DNA from: Seminavis robusta
Lineage: Eukaryota > Bacillariophyta > Bacillariophyceae > Naviculales > Naviculaceae
Reading direction: 5' to 3'
Length of the DNA: 64,000 nucleotides
NCBI GenBank assembly: GCA_903772945.1
Contig: CAICTM010000203.1
Span: 28,488-92,487 of the forward strand
Shown here one piece after another: positions 21,444-32,520 of the stretch. The position numbers were made by a program, and so were the translations under genes. How positions within the stretch are numbered: position 1 is the stretch's first letter; every line of letters starts with the position of its first letter. Below the pieces are notes generated by a model that worked only from the letters and a program-made list of their open reading frames with translations, searched no databases and had not been told where the DNA came from.

Positions 21444-22939
21444 ATGGCAACGACGAGCAATGGGCACTCCAACAACGGCATGAAGGGCTTGACAGCAGAT
21501 CAAGCCGAGGAAGCTATTGTCAGATTCCAAAAGTTTCTCCGGTATGAAACGGTCAGTGCATTGGCCGTGGAGTCCGGTGCCTACAAGGACTGTGCCTCCT
21601 TTCTCGTGCATGAACTCCAAGCACTTGGCGTCTTATCCGACATTCATCTCTTGCCCGAAGCACCAGATCATTCTCCCGTGGTGGTAGCCTGCTGGAAAGG
21701 CAAAGACGAGAGTTTGCCGGTGATTTTGTGGAATTCTCACTACGATGTGGTACCTGCCGATCCCAATGACTGGTCTCAGGCGCCACCCTTTGAAGGCAGA
21801 CGAAAAGATGGCAAAATTTATGGACGGGGAACTCAAGATATGAAGTCTGTGTGTATGCAGTATATCGAAGCCATTCGCTGCATGAAGAGAGATCATCCCG
21901 AGTGGACACCCACACGCACCATTTACTTGACGTTTGTCCCAGACGAAGAAGGTGAGTTTTAACCGACTGGAAAGTGCTTTGTTCATGACTTAGTTTATTG
22001 ACGATTTTCTTTGCGGATCTAACTTTGCTTTCTTGTTGGTTTCTTAATTAAATCTTGACAGTGGGAGGTCAAGGAATGGCAGCCCTTTTGGAATCATCTT
22101 TGTATCAGGAAACCATTGAAAAAAACCATGGTGGTATTGCCTTGGCTCTGGACGAGGGATTGGCCAGTACTACCGACGTCTTTTCCGTCTTTTATGGAGA
22201 ACGGTTGCCTTGGTGGGTTGATGTTGAGGCTACAGGCCCAACCGGTCACGGCAGCCGATTCATTGACAATACTGCCGTGGAGCAACTTGTAGAATTAAGC
22301 CAAAAGGCACTTCAATTTCGCCAAGGACAACGTGATCTGTTGGGAATGAAGGAGCATGATGGCTGTGCCCATGCCGTGGTGGCCAAAAGCACAACGCTGG
22401 GAGATGTCACCAGTCTCAACATTACCTCCCTGACTGCTGGTGTCTACGCAGGATCCAAGCTGGCCTACAATTGTGTCCCTCCCAAAGCCAAATGTACCTT
22501 GGATATTCGGATATCGCCTCATGTCGCACCCAAAGACATTGGTGCCATGTTGGATCAATGGTGTAGGGAATGTTCCAAAGATCCTGCTGCTGGAGCTCAA
22601 ATTACGTGGAAATATGCCGGCGGACAAGGCAATCATGCCATGGAACACGCAACAACTTCCATCGATACCAATGTGAATCCCTGGTACAAGGTATTTGCCG
22701 ACACGTTGGAAACCATGGGCATGTCATTGGAACCACAAGTGTTTCCGGCGGCCACGGATTCTCGCTTTTTGCGCGCCTTGGGTATTCGGGCCCTGGGATT
22801 CAGTCCCATGCGCAAGACGGAAATCATGTTGCATGAGAATGATGAATACATCGAAGAATCAAACTTTCTGGAAGGTATCGGCATTTATGTCCAACTCTTG
22901 GAAGCTCTGGGCTCGCAGGGTAACGATATCGACAAATAG
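21444..22939 (+). CDS. Aminoacylase-1-like M20 metallopeptidase
   Basis: There are two exons split by a 110-bp intron (21952-22061, GTGAGT...CTTGACAG); the join gives 461 residues. Start ATG 21444 follows AACC; upstream frame extension has only TTG. M20 di-zinc motifs are all present: NSHYDVVP (His99), YGRGTQDMK (Asp132), VPDEEVGGQG (Glu168/169, spanning the intron), ALDEGL (Glu) and IMLHENDEYIE (His near the C-terminus). The dimerisation-lid region with TGHGSRF is also present. The order and spacing fit ACY1 (N-acyl-L-amino-acid amidohydrolase) better than bacterial ArgE. The predicted reaction is hydrolysis of N-acetyl-amino acids in the cytosol. No signal peptide is visible. Confidence 0.9.
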
Positions 22940-23517
22940 TGAGGCGATAGTAATAATGTAGCAACAACAATTTGCATAATGCGAGATGATTGGTTGGCTG
23001 GTGTGCATGCATGTCAAACGTCTACACTATTTGGCCGACAAGGCGCAAGTCCGTGTTGGCCGTGTAGCAATTAGAAAAGCGACTTATTAAGTCAGCAACG
23101 ATATAATAGCTAGTGGTTTCGGCCACTAACTACATCAAGTTGGGCTTCATCTTTCAGCAATACAATGACACTGATCATGCCCATCATGGATGCTGGTCAC
23201 CTACCTTTTGGCTGAGGGCGACAGACCGGTCCTACAAACGCTTAAAAAGGTACGTATTACAGCTTAACTGTTATTACAGCTTAAAACTGGCTGTGAAAAG
23301 ATAATTGTGACCTTGGTGCAGCCGTTAACAGGCAGTTTGTTCAAAACAAGACATTCATCAGCCGTTCATCACTAATTTCGATCCGCCCTCCAACCTTCCA
23401 ACGGCCCTTTTTCGTCAGGATGCATTTTTCATAGTTTGTGTTGCTCGTAGTTATCCATCATCGGAGTGAAGGCAGCTTCTTCTTGTTTTGGCAATATCAG
23501 TGGTACCATAACAAATC
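22940..23517. other. Intergenic region, no gene seen
   Basis: Nothing recognisable was found in this 578-bp gap. Frames are short and lack homology. Confidence 0.4.
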
Positions 23518-23760
23518 ATGGATATCTCCGATGAATTTCTTCCCATTGTGTTTATAGCCGTGTTTTTCCTCGGATTCTGCAATGCCATGAACAGCTCAGG
23601 TCCTCGTGTCGGCGTGCCTGCATCATGTTCATATCGTCCTTCTCGGGATGACGACAACGGACAAGCGAGCAGTCACTATGTTGATGGAAGCATTGTCTGG
23701 GGTGGAGGCCCTCCTGATTGCGACAGAGGTGTGGACGGAGGCGGTGGAGGCAACTGCTAA
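23518..23760 (+). CDS. Possible small secreted or membrane protein
   Basis: An ATG opens an 80-codon frame. A hydrophobic N-terminus (FLPIVFIAVFFLGFCNA) ends in a plausible signal-peptidase site. A short mature part with three cysteines, Ser/Asp-rich and Gly-rich (GGGPPDCDRG, GGGGGNC), follows. No family was recognised. An overlapping frame (23606-23962) is also open, so a spliced gene using both is possible. Confidence 0.35.
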   Translation: MDISDEFLPIVFIAVFFLGFCNAMNSSGPRVGVPASCSYRPSRDDDNGQASSHYVDGSIVWGGGPPDCDRGVDGGGGGNC

Positions 23761-24250
23761 AGAGACAACTAAACGTCCATGTGATCCCGCACAAAGTCTC
23801 CATTGTGAGGCGTTGACCACCAACTATAATACATGTACCATCATCGTCGAATTTCCACCGCCAACGAAGTTACCAAACCAATGGCAGCGACCAACTTCCG
23901 GTATCGGTCCCGTCTACATGTTGCACCCAAAGCTTGGTTTGATTGAATCATTCACGCGCTGACTTGGCAGTCACCTCGCTTGTATTCCTACCCCAAAATT
24001 TCCTCGTGGATACCTGTTTCAAAACCTCATGTAGATACTGGTAAGCTAGAGCTATGGCAAGATCAAGTTAATCAGATATACTTGTCTAGCTAGGTGATCC
24101 AGCTAAGCAGAAATGGAGCCCGAACCGAGAAATCAAAAGCAACACCCTAGCTAGTAGGACAGCCAATACTTAGGTGAACTTGATGTATACGACAGCATTA
24201 CCAACCTTTGTCATCCTTCTTGGTCACGTTGATTGCCTGCTTAAACAAAA
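23761..24250. other. Intergenic region downstream of the transferase gene
   Basis: This 490-bp stretch holds the 3' flank of the minus-strand transferase gene. I see no repeat or RNA gene. Confidence 0.4.
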
Positions 24251-25536
24251 TCAATATTCATTCTCAAAAATCCAATCTGCAAAATACCCACAAGCATCAA
24301 TCACAGTCTCTCCCTGAGGGAAGCCGGTGTCAACGTATGAGCCCCTTATAAGAGATGGAGGGAAGAAGCGACATGTGAGAGGCATAATGTGATTGCAATA
24401 CCGGATGCATGAAACACAATTCCACTACTAACCACATCATCAGATTATCGTTCGCTCCGAATCCTTCTACTTCAATGCCATCTTTGTCAAAACGATCCTC
24501 AACGCTGGTTGTATAATTGTAGAAGAATACTCTCTCCTGGTAGGACCCAGATTCCTCAAAGGCTCCGTAAAAGGGAACAGCGTCATAGTACGAAAAGACG
24601 GGTTTGCCCTGGGCTCGGACAAAGCCCATCTCAAAAGCCGTACCAACATCCATGCTGGGAGACCTGAAGCGAACCATATTGCTGGCGGTCGCGTGAGCTT
24701 GAGTCATGAGATCCACATTTGCATAGTAGATTCTGAGAGCAGTATCAAGATTGTAGCCGAAGTTGTCGATTGCTTTATCCAAAGGATAGAGGGCCTGAAT
24801 TTCAAAATCCCAGTCAGGCTGATTGACACTGTTGCAAAGCCTCTTTCCTTCCTCTCCAGCTGCCACGGCATCCTCAAGGAATACTTCTGGTCCTGACAAG
24901 TATATGTAGTAGATACGTTTCTGTTGACAACCAAGCGAAACCCAGAAAAAGCAAATGAAAAGCAGACAATGAGGATGGAGCATGCAAATAAAGCGAGCCG
25001 GGGATCGAGAACCATGGCAAAATGCCCAAGTTTTTTGAGAAAGCCCGTACCCCATCTTCCGTATAGTCAAACTCAGGTGACTCTTCTTCGGAGTCTTCGA
25101 CCTTCAGAAAGGAGTCAGAGTCATTGTGTTAGAGAGGTGAACATTTTTGAGCAGTTCCTCATAGGCTAGCCTTGAAGAAGACGAGCTGTGCGTACCGGCA
25201 TTTGCAGTTTCCTTCCACCAGAAACATGCCTGTTGCGCTGAAAGATAAGAAAGGGGTTGGACAGAAATAGTGAGAAGGCCAGCTTTTATTTCCAATTCTT
25301 CAGCAAGCAACCGACTTGGGGCATGTAGATCTAGTTGACTGAATTCGCATGATGCTAGACTCTTTGGACTACACTACAGAAGCGAGAGCTGCTTGAAGCC
25401 CCAGCTTGAATCGCATACAGTCGCTCGTTGCCAATGGCTGATTTGGTTGACTTACCAGCTTGGAATCACTGCGTTTGGCTGCAAGGCCATTGGATAGGAA
25501 CGAAAGACAAAGCAAAGCAACAAAAGGAAGCTTCAT
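24251..25536 (-). CDS. Secreted nucleoside 2-deoxyribosyltransferase-like protein
   Basis: The predicted exons are 25456-25536, 25196-25237 (42 nt), 25051-25101 (51 nt), 24433-24920 and 24251-24344. All use GT-AG sites and the join gives 756 nt (251 residues). Exon 1 is a signal peptide (MKLPFVALLCLSFLSNGLAA). The core exon opens KRIYYIYLSGPEVFLEDA, typical of the nucleotide-binding strand and loop of the family. It continues with YANVDLMTQA and then MDVGTAFEMGFVRAQGKPV, where the Glu of GTAFE is the expected nucleophile. The last exon (GSYVDTGFPQGETVIDACG) is recovered only by splicing at TG|GTTAGT. The enzyme exchanges bases on deoxyribonucleosides; an extracellular or secretory location is unusual. 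The two small exons are both phase 0 and could be skipped without breaking the frame. Confidence 0.75.
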
Positions 25537-26183
25537 GATGACTTGCTTTTGTTGTGATAGAATCTTTTGTGTGGTAAGAGCTGTGGAAAGTATTTGTGAG
25601 CCTCAGTTTCTCAAGAGCAAAGTCTTTTCTGCAGACTTTCCCAGCGGATCCTAGATGGAGACTCCCGCACCGTTGACGGAACTTCTGCCTTTAGTCGCGC
25701 TTGGAAGGAGATCTTGTGATATCCGCTTCTTGGGACGTTCCTTCCTGGCACCATACCACGGCGGGTCGCTCCGTTACGTACTACGAAAGTTATATAAGGG
25801 GGTTTAGAGTAGGAAATTATCTACGGAAGCCAGCCGGGGCCAGGCCGTACTACGAAAGTGGTATTTTCGGTCCGGGAAGTCTAAGTGGCCACTCGGAAGC
25901 TTTGCATGCCAACCGGTACCGGTAGTAGGCGGAGCTACGGTAGAAAGTCAGTCTCCATTAACTTTATTGCTATGCATACGGGTACGTTTGTATCTTGCTG
26001 TCCAGCAAGACAGGTTGCTGCTCAGTGCAGTTGGTGTGCGTTCTTGTTCTTTTTTCTATGTGATTTTGGTATAGTTGCTGATTTCAATACAGCGTTCTTG
26101 ATCTTGTTGTACGTTTTGGTTTGTTCTTGTTCTTGTTGGCTTACCAGGATTGTTATAAGGCAAGGCAAGGCATCGCAGGAACC
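25537..26183. other. Intergenic region upstream of the transferase gene
   Basis: This 647-bp gap contains two copies of CGTACTACGAAAGT (about 25777 and 25847), a TATATAAGGGGG stretch near 25791, and TACCGGTA at 25917. The paired words could be promoter elements of the minus-strand gene, but orientation and use are not established. Confidence 0.4.
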
Positions 26184-27346
26184 TCACGGCCAAAAACCAG
26201 GCTGCCAATTCCAGTTTTGTGTTGCGCTGCTGTCGCAAGCGAGAAGCTCTGCTTTTCCATTTTTTGTGTCTAAGCAAAACCCGTCTCCCTTCTGTTTATT
26301 GCGAACAGTCTTGTCCTTGCGATACCATCGCTGATTTTTACCGCCGGTCTGTTTGCAAAATGAATTGCACGTGCGTGAGGACCTCCGATAAGCAAATACT
26401 GTTCTCAACAAGGTTCAGAACAACGAAACGTACGCAAACCCAAAGGAGCACTTTTGAAGCAGTATTTGTGTCCCAGTCCAAGCATTTGCTAGCATGGATA
26501 CTCGTTATTTCTCCTTTGTATACGTCATATTTCCATTTCTCGCCGTTTCCTACAGTGACAGAGATGCACGCGACAATATTTAGTCAAGTCATGGCTGAGG
26601 AGTAAGGTGATGCTGCAAGACACATACCGCCGCTGCAAGTTCGCATTGCGGGAACTTCGCCGCTGTGAGTCCCTTCAACGTCGAGGCAGCTTCCAAGATC
26701 TGCCCAACTGGAGAGCAATCCAGGCTTTCCAGACAAGGAAACGGGGCAATGTGGTGATGGCGTATGGCGAACTGGAGCCCCGCCTTTGGATGCCCAGAAT
26801 TCGTTAGGCCAAGAAAACTGTTGATGTGCTGCGCCGCATGTCTTCAGTGTCAATCGTCCGCTGTCAAAAGTCAAGCATTTGTTCGTGTCATGACGAGTGC
26901 GGATTGTGGTGCCATCGTGGTACCATTTTTGGTTGTTTTTACTAAAAACATGATACAATGGAACGTAGCAGTGAGCTTTGAAAACGTCACAGTCCATACC
27001 GGTAGTCAACTTTTTCACAGACTCACTCATGACAAGGGTGCATGATAACTTGTGTCCCCTGCCAATAGTCAAAGTCCAAGCACCATGGCGTTTTCATGTA
27101 ACACGTAAATGGATTGCAGCACGGATCCAGACCTGCCCAAGTGCCTCCCTGGGATTCACACAAATGCTTGGCACAATCTGTTTGACAGTCTGGAGTCCAA
27201 CCTTTGGTGCAAACCATCCCGTTTTTTCCGAGTTCTCCTTGCGTGTAACTTTTTGGACAAGCAAGGTTTTCGATGCGTTCCGTTGCTGCACTGAAACCCC
27301 ACGTTTGCGAAGCGTCTGAAGCAGTGATCGGTGCCAAACGGAGCAC
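26184..27346 (-). CDS. Cys-rich protein with R-type (ricin-B-like) lectin repeats
   Basis: An open frame near 27346 (no ATG; 5' exon unresolved) encodes ACPKSYTQGELGKNGM and a Cys-rich module ending LDPCCNPFTCYM. This module matches two modules in the next gene upstream. QxW-type lectin repeats follow. Splicing at 26942-27026 joins CLDFDYWQGTQVIMHPCH to DKNNQKWYHDG. Removing 26550-26627 yields NGEKWKYDVYKGEI and KCLDWDTNT. A third intron (donor after WVC, acceptor before TGGKNQRW) leads to CLDTKNGKAELLAC and a QNWNWQ end. Each Cys/QxW pair is diagnostic of beta-trefoil lectins. No enzymatic or toxin chain is attached; it is probably a secreted carbohydrate-binding protein. It may be the 3' part of one long gene with 27663-29313. 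Confidence 0.65.
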
Positions 27347-27662
27347 ATGAAGTGGTTAGTCCGGCCGAAGTCGGGTGAAAAGGAGTCGCATGCAGACGGA
27401 GCCGAACGTACCCTCGAGGTTTTGACACCAATGTTGCTCAACATGTTTTCCTTGATGACTCATACAGTGACCGTTATGTTTCTGCATAGATATGGGAAAA
27501 GAGAGAAATGATTTCATCAGGTAAGAGGTTCAGGGGAAAGCGGGTTGGAACAAAGCTCCCGCAGCGTAAAGAATGCGTACAAGTTTGATCTGAGCAGACT
27601 CCTTCCCCTTTTGCTCCACAGCATCGCAGCCTTTGTCGGGTTGGGTTGAAACAACGAAAGAA
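27347..27662 (-). other. Unresolved segment between two related Cys-rich genes
   Basis: The segment is 316 bp on the coding (minus) strand. One frame over about 27480-27660 has many cysteines (RCCGAKGEGVCSDQTC, THSLRCG) and may be a further exon of the upstream gene. Two other frames are also open. Donor (GTACGT near 27414, GTATGA near 27456) and acceptor-like sites occur. Whether the neighbours are one gene or two turns on this segment. Confidence 0.35.
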
Positions 27663-29313
27663 CTATTTAGGAATAGGCAGACTGTTTCTTTGGTGCCGAT
27701 AATTGTTTTCCTCACCTCCTCCCTCACAATGAAAAACCGTTTCAATGCACTTTCCATATGAAAATGATGGGATCCAGTCTGAGCCTTTGAAAGTAACCAA
27801 GTCGGCGACATCGAACCCAGTTCCAACTCCCACCCCCACTGAGCTGATACCCAGAAGAACACTTCCGGTTCGAATCGCAGCCTCAAGTATGGCCTCCTTC
27901 CATGTTTCCATGCTTTCTGTCTTTGTGCCGATGGACTGGGTTAACAACCGTGGCAGGTCACGCTTGAATAGACAGACAACGTCTTGAACTTTCACGTTCG
28001 ACGGAGTGATACCTACTGTGACTACTATTGGAACACCCGGAAGGCCCACCGCCAAGCACTCATCGGGATTAGAAATGTGGGAGCCGACCGTGCCAAATCC
28101 GCCCATCGCCTTTGGTGAGAAACTCACTCCCGATCCGATGCCAAAGCCAAAAAGGCCAAGATTGAAACCAAGAACTCCCGAAGTAGAGCAAGCCTTCTGA
28201 CCATCTTCACCCCAGATCATATTGAAGGAAGCCCCTCCACTGATGGTAAGGCCTGTTACGTCACCTGAAAACTCCATAGCGTAGGTTCCTTTGTTTTTAA
28301 TCGCCAGAGCTCCAACAGCCGTGGATGCGGCTCCTTTGTGGAGATTCTTGCACAATTCGACCATATTCTTTGATTTGAGCGCCTCGTTGAGCCAATTGAC
28401 GGTGTGTTCCGCCAGCACTTGAAAGAAAAAGATGACCCAGACGATAGTGCAGGATTTTCCGGTAGTGACGCAGTCATCGCCTGATCGATCTGCAACGTCC
28501 GCCAGAAGGTCTTTTGCGCCGCTCACCTGAATTTTGACCTTATTCAAGTTGGTGATCAGCCCTTTCACTTCATCATCGATTGCGGCTGATTCTTCGGTTG
28601 TCACAGCACCCATGTAACATGTGAACGGGCTGTAGCGAGGGTCGAACCCAGCCCATTCGCCCGCATGCTCTTGGCATTGCTTTCTGGCACAGTCTTCATG
28701 GCAGCTTGGGTCATTTGCCGCACGAGTACAAGTCTGCCCGTGCTGCGTTTTCGCTCCTTGGGTCCAACCTACAGGGCAGAGCGATCCGTAGAAGCACCTG
28801 TATGGATTGCAACAAGGATCCAATGCCGCCCATACACCGCCACTGTTGTAGCAGGCGGTTTGGGCGCAAACAAAAGTGCAGTCCGAGCGCCAACCACTAT
28901 CGCAAATGAACAAACCTTCGGCGCTCGTTCCTGGATTGGTCGATCTGTAGGGACACGTTTCTCCTGCTAAACGACGGCTGGTCCTTAGTCCTCGAGCAGC
29001 AGACGACGTTTGGGTGTGGTCGACCACGATCTCCGCCGCGCTGTCGTCAACACGAATGGCAGGGACGGAATAGTTGATGCCTTGAGGAATTGCTTTCATA
29101 CCACGTAGGGACTTCAAAAGAATTGCAATGGATGAAGGCGAGAGAACCGTGGGCACCAAAGGACGTCAAGCTTCGTTTGGACTCTTCACCGGGACTTACC
29201 ACTTCAGGAGAAGTTTCCTCCACGAAAACAACATCATTGGATGTCGCGACGACTGGCGTCGGAACCAACACAGCCGTGCAGGCTACCGCAAGCAGTACCG
29301 ATAAGAGCTTCAT
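27663..29313 (-). CDS. Secreted Cys-rich protein with glycine-rich C-terminal domain
   Basis: Exon 1 (29200-29313) encodes a signal peptide (MKLLSVLLAVACTAVLVP). An 88-bp intron (29112-29199, GTAAGT...TTTTGAAG) joins it in phase 0 to a long exon. The mature part has two Cys-rich modules: TCPYRST through LDPCCNPYRCFYG, and CPVGWTQGAK through FTCYM. They share the C-x3-C and W-A-G/A-x-D-P pattern with the neighbouring lectin gene. After a helical region and SCTIVWVIFFFQVL comes a long Gly/Val-rich stretch (GVLGFNLGLFGFGIGSGVSF) of alternating polar and apolar residues, suggestive of beta strands. I recognise no family for it. The 3' end is uncertain: a donor GTGAGG near 27720 could lead to further exons, so the stop at 27663 may not be used. 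Confidence 0.6.
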
Positions 29314-29540
29314 GGCCTTGGATGTTCAACTTCTGGTTTCGGTATTTGTTGGCCAGCTGAACGATTTGTGAGCTTAGAGTTTAGTCGATAACTTTTTTTT
29401 TCAAGTATCAAGCTCTGTACGTACATGTAGGAACGAAACCTATCGATGACCCAAAACTGGTAACTGGTACGTTGCATTATCGCTTGGATTGCAAAGATCC
29501 ACAAGATAGTCGTGCAAGATCCCTTGGATTATCCGAGACT

Positions 29541-29905
29541 AGGTAAGCCAAAACGGGCCCAACCCGTTTGCGGCACAACAAGCAAGAGTGAAAGGGCCCG
29601 ATCAGTATCTTCCATTGAATCCATCTACAAGTATAAAACCGAAATCGCCAAGGTATCTATCAGAGCTTCAAACTACTAGCTAGGTAAGCCAAGACGGGCC
29701 CAACGCGTGAAAAGGCCCGATCAGTATCTTCGAATTGAATCCAACTTAAAACTCACTCACTTGGATTATCTATCTGAGCTTCATACTCCTGTACTGGTAC
29801 CGTACTAGGTGAGCCAAGACGGGCCCAACATGTTTGTGGCACAACAAGCAAGAGTAAAAAGGCCCGATCAGCATCTTGAAATTGAATCCACCTATAGAAC
29901 CGAAA
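29541..29905. repeat. Three dispersed direct copies of a ~70-100-bp unit
   Basis: Units start at 29541, 29682 and 29808 with AGGTRAGCCAARACGGGCCC and continue to a shared GGCCCGATCAGYATCTT and TTGAATCCA. The middle unit lacks the GGCACAACAAGCAAGAG segment present in the other two. Starts are spaced 141 and 126 bp. Confidence 0.8.
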
Positions 29906-30299
29906 CGCAACCAAATTTATCCGAAAGACCGTTTTCAACTTCCAAAAAAGTGGGACGACAAGAGAAACCAGAACCAAAAGGAGACTGACTGCCAGGAATC
30001 GAATCCAAAAAGATGAGATGTTGATACACGTGCGCACCAACCCAGGTTGTGTCGATGTGGCGCCATGACTATTATAGCTACCGGTAGCTAGCTAGATACT
30101 GCAAAGGACTATTGGCGTTGTTAGAGTAAGAACTACGTATTACAAACGAAATCCCAATAAATGGTGAACCGACCCAAACTACTGCCATGGATTCCAACTG
30201 GCCTTTTCAATTTTTGTGTCAAAAGTTTTCCAGTGAAACGGCCCGAAATCAGGACTTTAAAAAAAGAATCTAATTTTTTAAATTGATCAATTCCAAACC

Positions 30300-30472
30300 A
30301 AAATATAAAATCGAAACCTAAATATAAAACTGAAACCTAAATATAAAACCGAAACCAAATTACTATGGTAAATAACTAGTAAAATCAATCCGAAACCTAA
30401 CTATAAAATCAAAACCTAAATATAAAATCAAAACCTAAATATAAAATCAAAACGCAAATATGAAGCAGAATT
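30300..30472. repeat. AT-rich ~17-bp tandem repeat
   Basis: About nine imperfect units of the form AAACCTAAATATAAAAY(C/T)G occur, in two blocks separated by about 40 bp. No coding potential. Confidence 0.8.
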
Positions 30473-30533
30473 ACTTGTAAATCGCGATTTCCGGCCCTTT
30501 CAGTCCCGTGACTACCTGGTATGGTCGTGCCAC

Positions 30534-30854
30534 TACTACGGCTACTAAAACAATTGTCCCCATGCAGCAAGACTGATTTCTATGACAACAGAAAATTGGC
30601 TGCACAGGTAGACTCCAGTAGAAATGCTACGACAGTTTTGGTGAAGTTTCTGTGACATGAAAATCGTGAGCTCGTGACTCAAACTGGGCCTTTAAATAAA
30701 ACATCATTGAATCGTGCATTGTTCCTGGTATCTAACGTCCTTCCTCCATTTTACTTAGAGTTCGTGCCCCGATTTCTGTGACACGAAAATCTTCTTCTCA
30801 TAGCACAGAAACCAGTCTTGCTGCACGGGGACAATTGTTTTAGTAGCCGTAGTA
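30534..30854. mobile_element. 321-bp MITE-like element with ~50-bp terminal inverted repeats
   Basis: The left end (30534-30584) and the reverse complement of the right end (30805-30854) match over about 50 bp with three or four differences. They start TACTACGGCTACTAAAACAA and run through TTGTCCCC, TGCAGCAAGACTG and TTTCT. The interior has no frame of note. Size, symmetry and lack of coding sequence fit a non-autonomous DNA transposon. A target-site duplication was not clear, and a simple inverted duplication is the alternative. Confidence 0.65.
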
Positions 30855-31324
30855 TTCTGGTTTCAAATATTTTAACAAGTTTGTTTTACTGGCGGGTGGC
30901 ACAAATCAACTTACTATTTCCTGCATCATCTTAGACCAATTTTAGGAGTAATTCACCACTTTCAACCATTGTTTACCACTTGATACCGCGCTCGACAGCC
31001 TTCAACCACCTTCAACCCAGCCCCTGGTTTACCGCCTTCAGGTGGACACTCAATCTTGATAAGCCAGCGCTAGTTTGCGAAAGATTTCTATTTATTTATT
31101 TATCGCGAGGAACGATGTTGTTCATTCCTGCTGCTAAAGGTGTGCTGGAATGGCTGTTGCGCCCATCGATCCGACTGTTGTGCATGCATAAGCTGTTGCT
31201 AATAGTAGTGCCGAGGTGTAGCAGTCGAGCTTTGGGCGAAGTTACACCCGCCTGTTATCTTTCTGACTCGCTGCAATAGTGAGCGACGAATTGTTCCCTC
31301 GCTGCAAGCGGCCCTTAGATCTCG

Positions 31325-31429
31325 ACTGCTGCTGGTAGTATGGCCCTACAACCAAGGCCTACTCTCTTCCTTATACTAAAAGGAAGCGATATCGCTTTGA
31401 TTGCAGGGCCATACTATCAACAGCAACTG
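31325..31429. repeat. Short inverted repeat with inner palindrome
   Basis: The arms at 31325-31350 and 31402-31429 pair through TAGTATGGCCCT with few mismatches. Just inside the right arm is the perfect palindrome AAGCGATATCGCTT (31384-31397). It could form a cruciform or hairpin; no transcript is implied. Confidence 0.6.
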
Positions 31430-32520
31430 AGATAATGAGGTCGCTAACAGTGGATGTCGTTGACCGACTGTTATTGTTCTTCTTGGTCTGTTCGAAAATC
31501 GAAACGGAATCTCGCTTTTCCAAACCTCTGAAGAGAATTTTGCCTGGAAACGTATTGCTGTACTGATTTACTATAGCAATCTTACCGGCCGGGCACAAAC
31601 GTGAGTTTTATATATTTTCAACTCGCTGTTATACCGATGCGGACCGGCGTGCGAGTACTCGTTGGGTACCCGTTTCGTCGACATTACTTAATGGCTTTTT
31701 ATATTATTTATGGCTCGAACAGATTAAGAGGAATAAGGCGATTATATGAACATTGAAGATTCCACATTCCTAAATTTATACGAAACATAAATGCGAAAGA
31801 ACGTTGCAAACTATGGCTGGCTTATCACGATTGGATGTCCACCTTGAACCGCCTGGTTTACTACCTTCAACCACCTTATTTGCCGTCTTATACAAAGTAC
31901 CAGTCATACAAAGTACAAGGATGGTGCCATCTTCTAGTTTTAAGTTTCACACAATGATTAGTAACTTTAAATATCTAATGAGCTACTGCGGGTGATTGCT
32001 TTTGTTTCACTCCTTCACAGGTGAAGGGCGGTACCATCTTCTACCATCTTTTACCACCGTTTACCACGCTCGGCCGCATTCTTTTTCGGCGATAATGCGG
32101 GAAAACTCAATATATGACATGAACAGCCAGTCCCCTGAAAGTTGTTCATGTAAAAGTTGAAAAAAACTTCTCCAGTCAATTGTTCTCAAATCCGTTCCGA
32201 CGGTACCTGGTATCGGTTCGTCTACTGGTACCAGTAACGTACCGTTACAAAACCGAAACCCAAAGAATTCAGTAAAACCCAAATACTCAAAAGCAAAAAT
32301 AGCTATTTTGGGACCTTTCGCAATCAATGAAGCCTATTTTGATAAAAATACCGGTACCGTTGGGTTAGAGAGACGTCACTTTACCTCGGCAGTTTTGCTG
32401 CCAGAGCCCTCAACCCTTTAACCGATTGCCGTGGAAGGGAGGAAAATGGATGGTGAAGGGATCCTCTACCGAAATGAGAACCACCAATCCCGGGTTTTCG
32501 CTCTAAACACCAAATTCTGT

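Larger units (their letters stand above)
29314..32520. other. 3.2-kb repeat-rich intergenic region
   Basis: No host gene is recognised. It contains, left to right, three copies of a ~100-bp direct repeat, a 17-bp AT-rich tandem repeat, a 321-bp element with terminal inverted repeats, a short hairpin at 31.3-31.4 kb and scattered ACCACCTTCAACC-type words (30.95-31.05, 31.85 and 32.04 kb). Confidence 0.5.

Noticed and set aside
26184-27346. Possible ricin-type toxin
   Set aside because: Only B-chain-like lectin repeats are present; there is no ribosome-inactivating A-chain-like domain, and such lectin repeats are common in harmless secreted proteins.
30290-30480. CRISPR-like array
   Set aside because: The 17-bp AT-rich units are directly adjacent and degenerate, with no spacers; the setting is eukaryotic.
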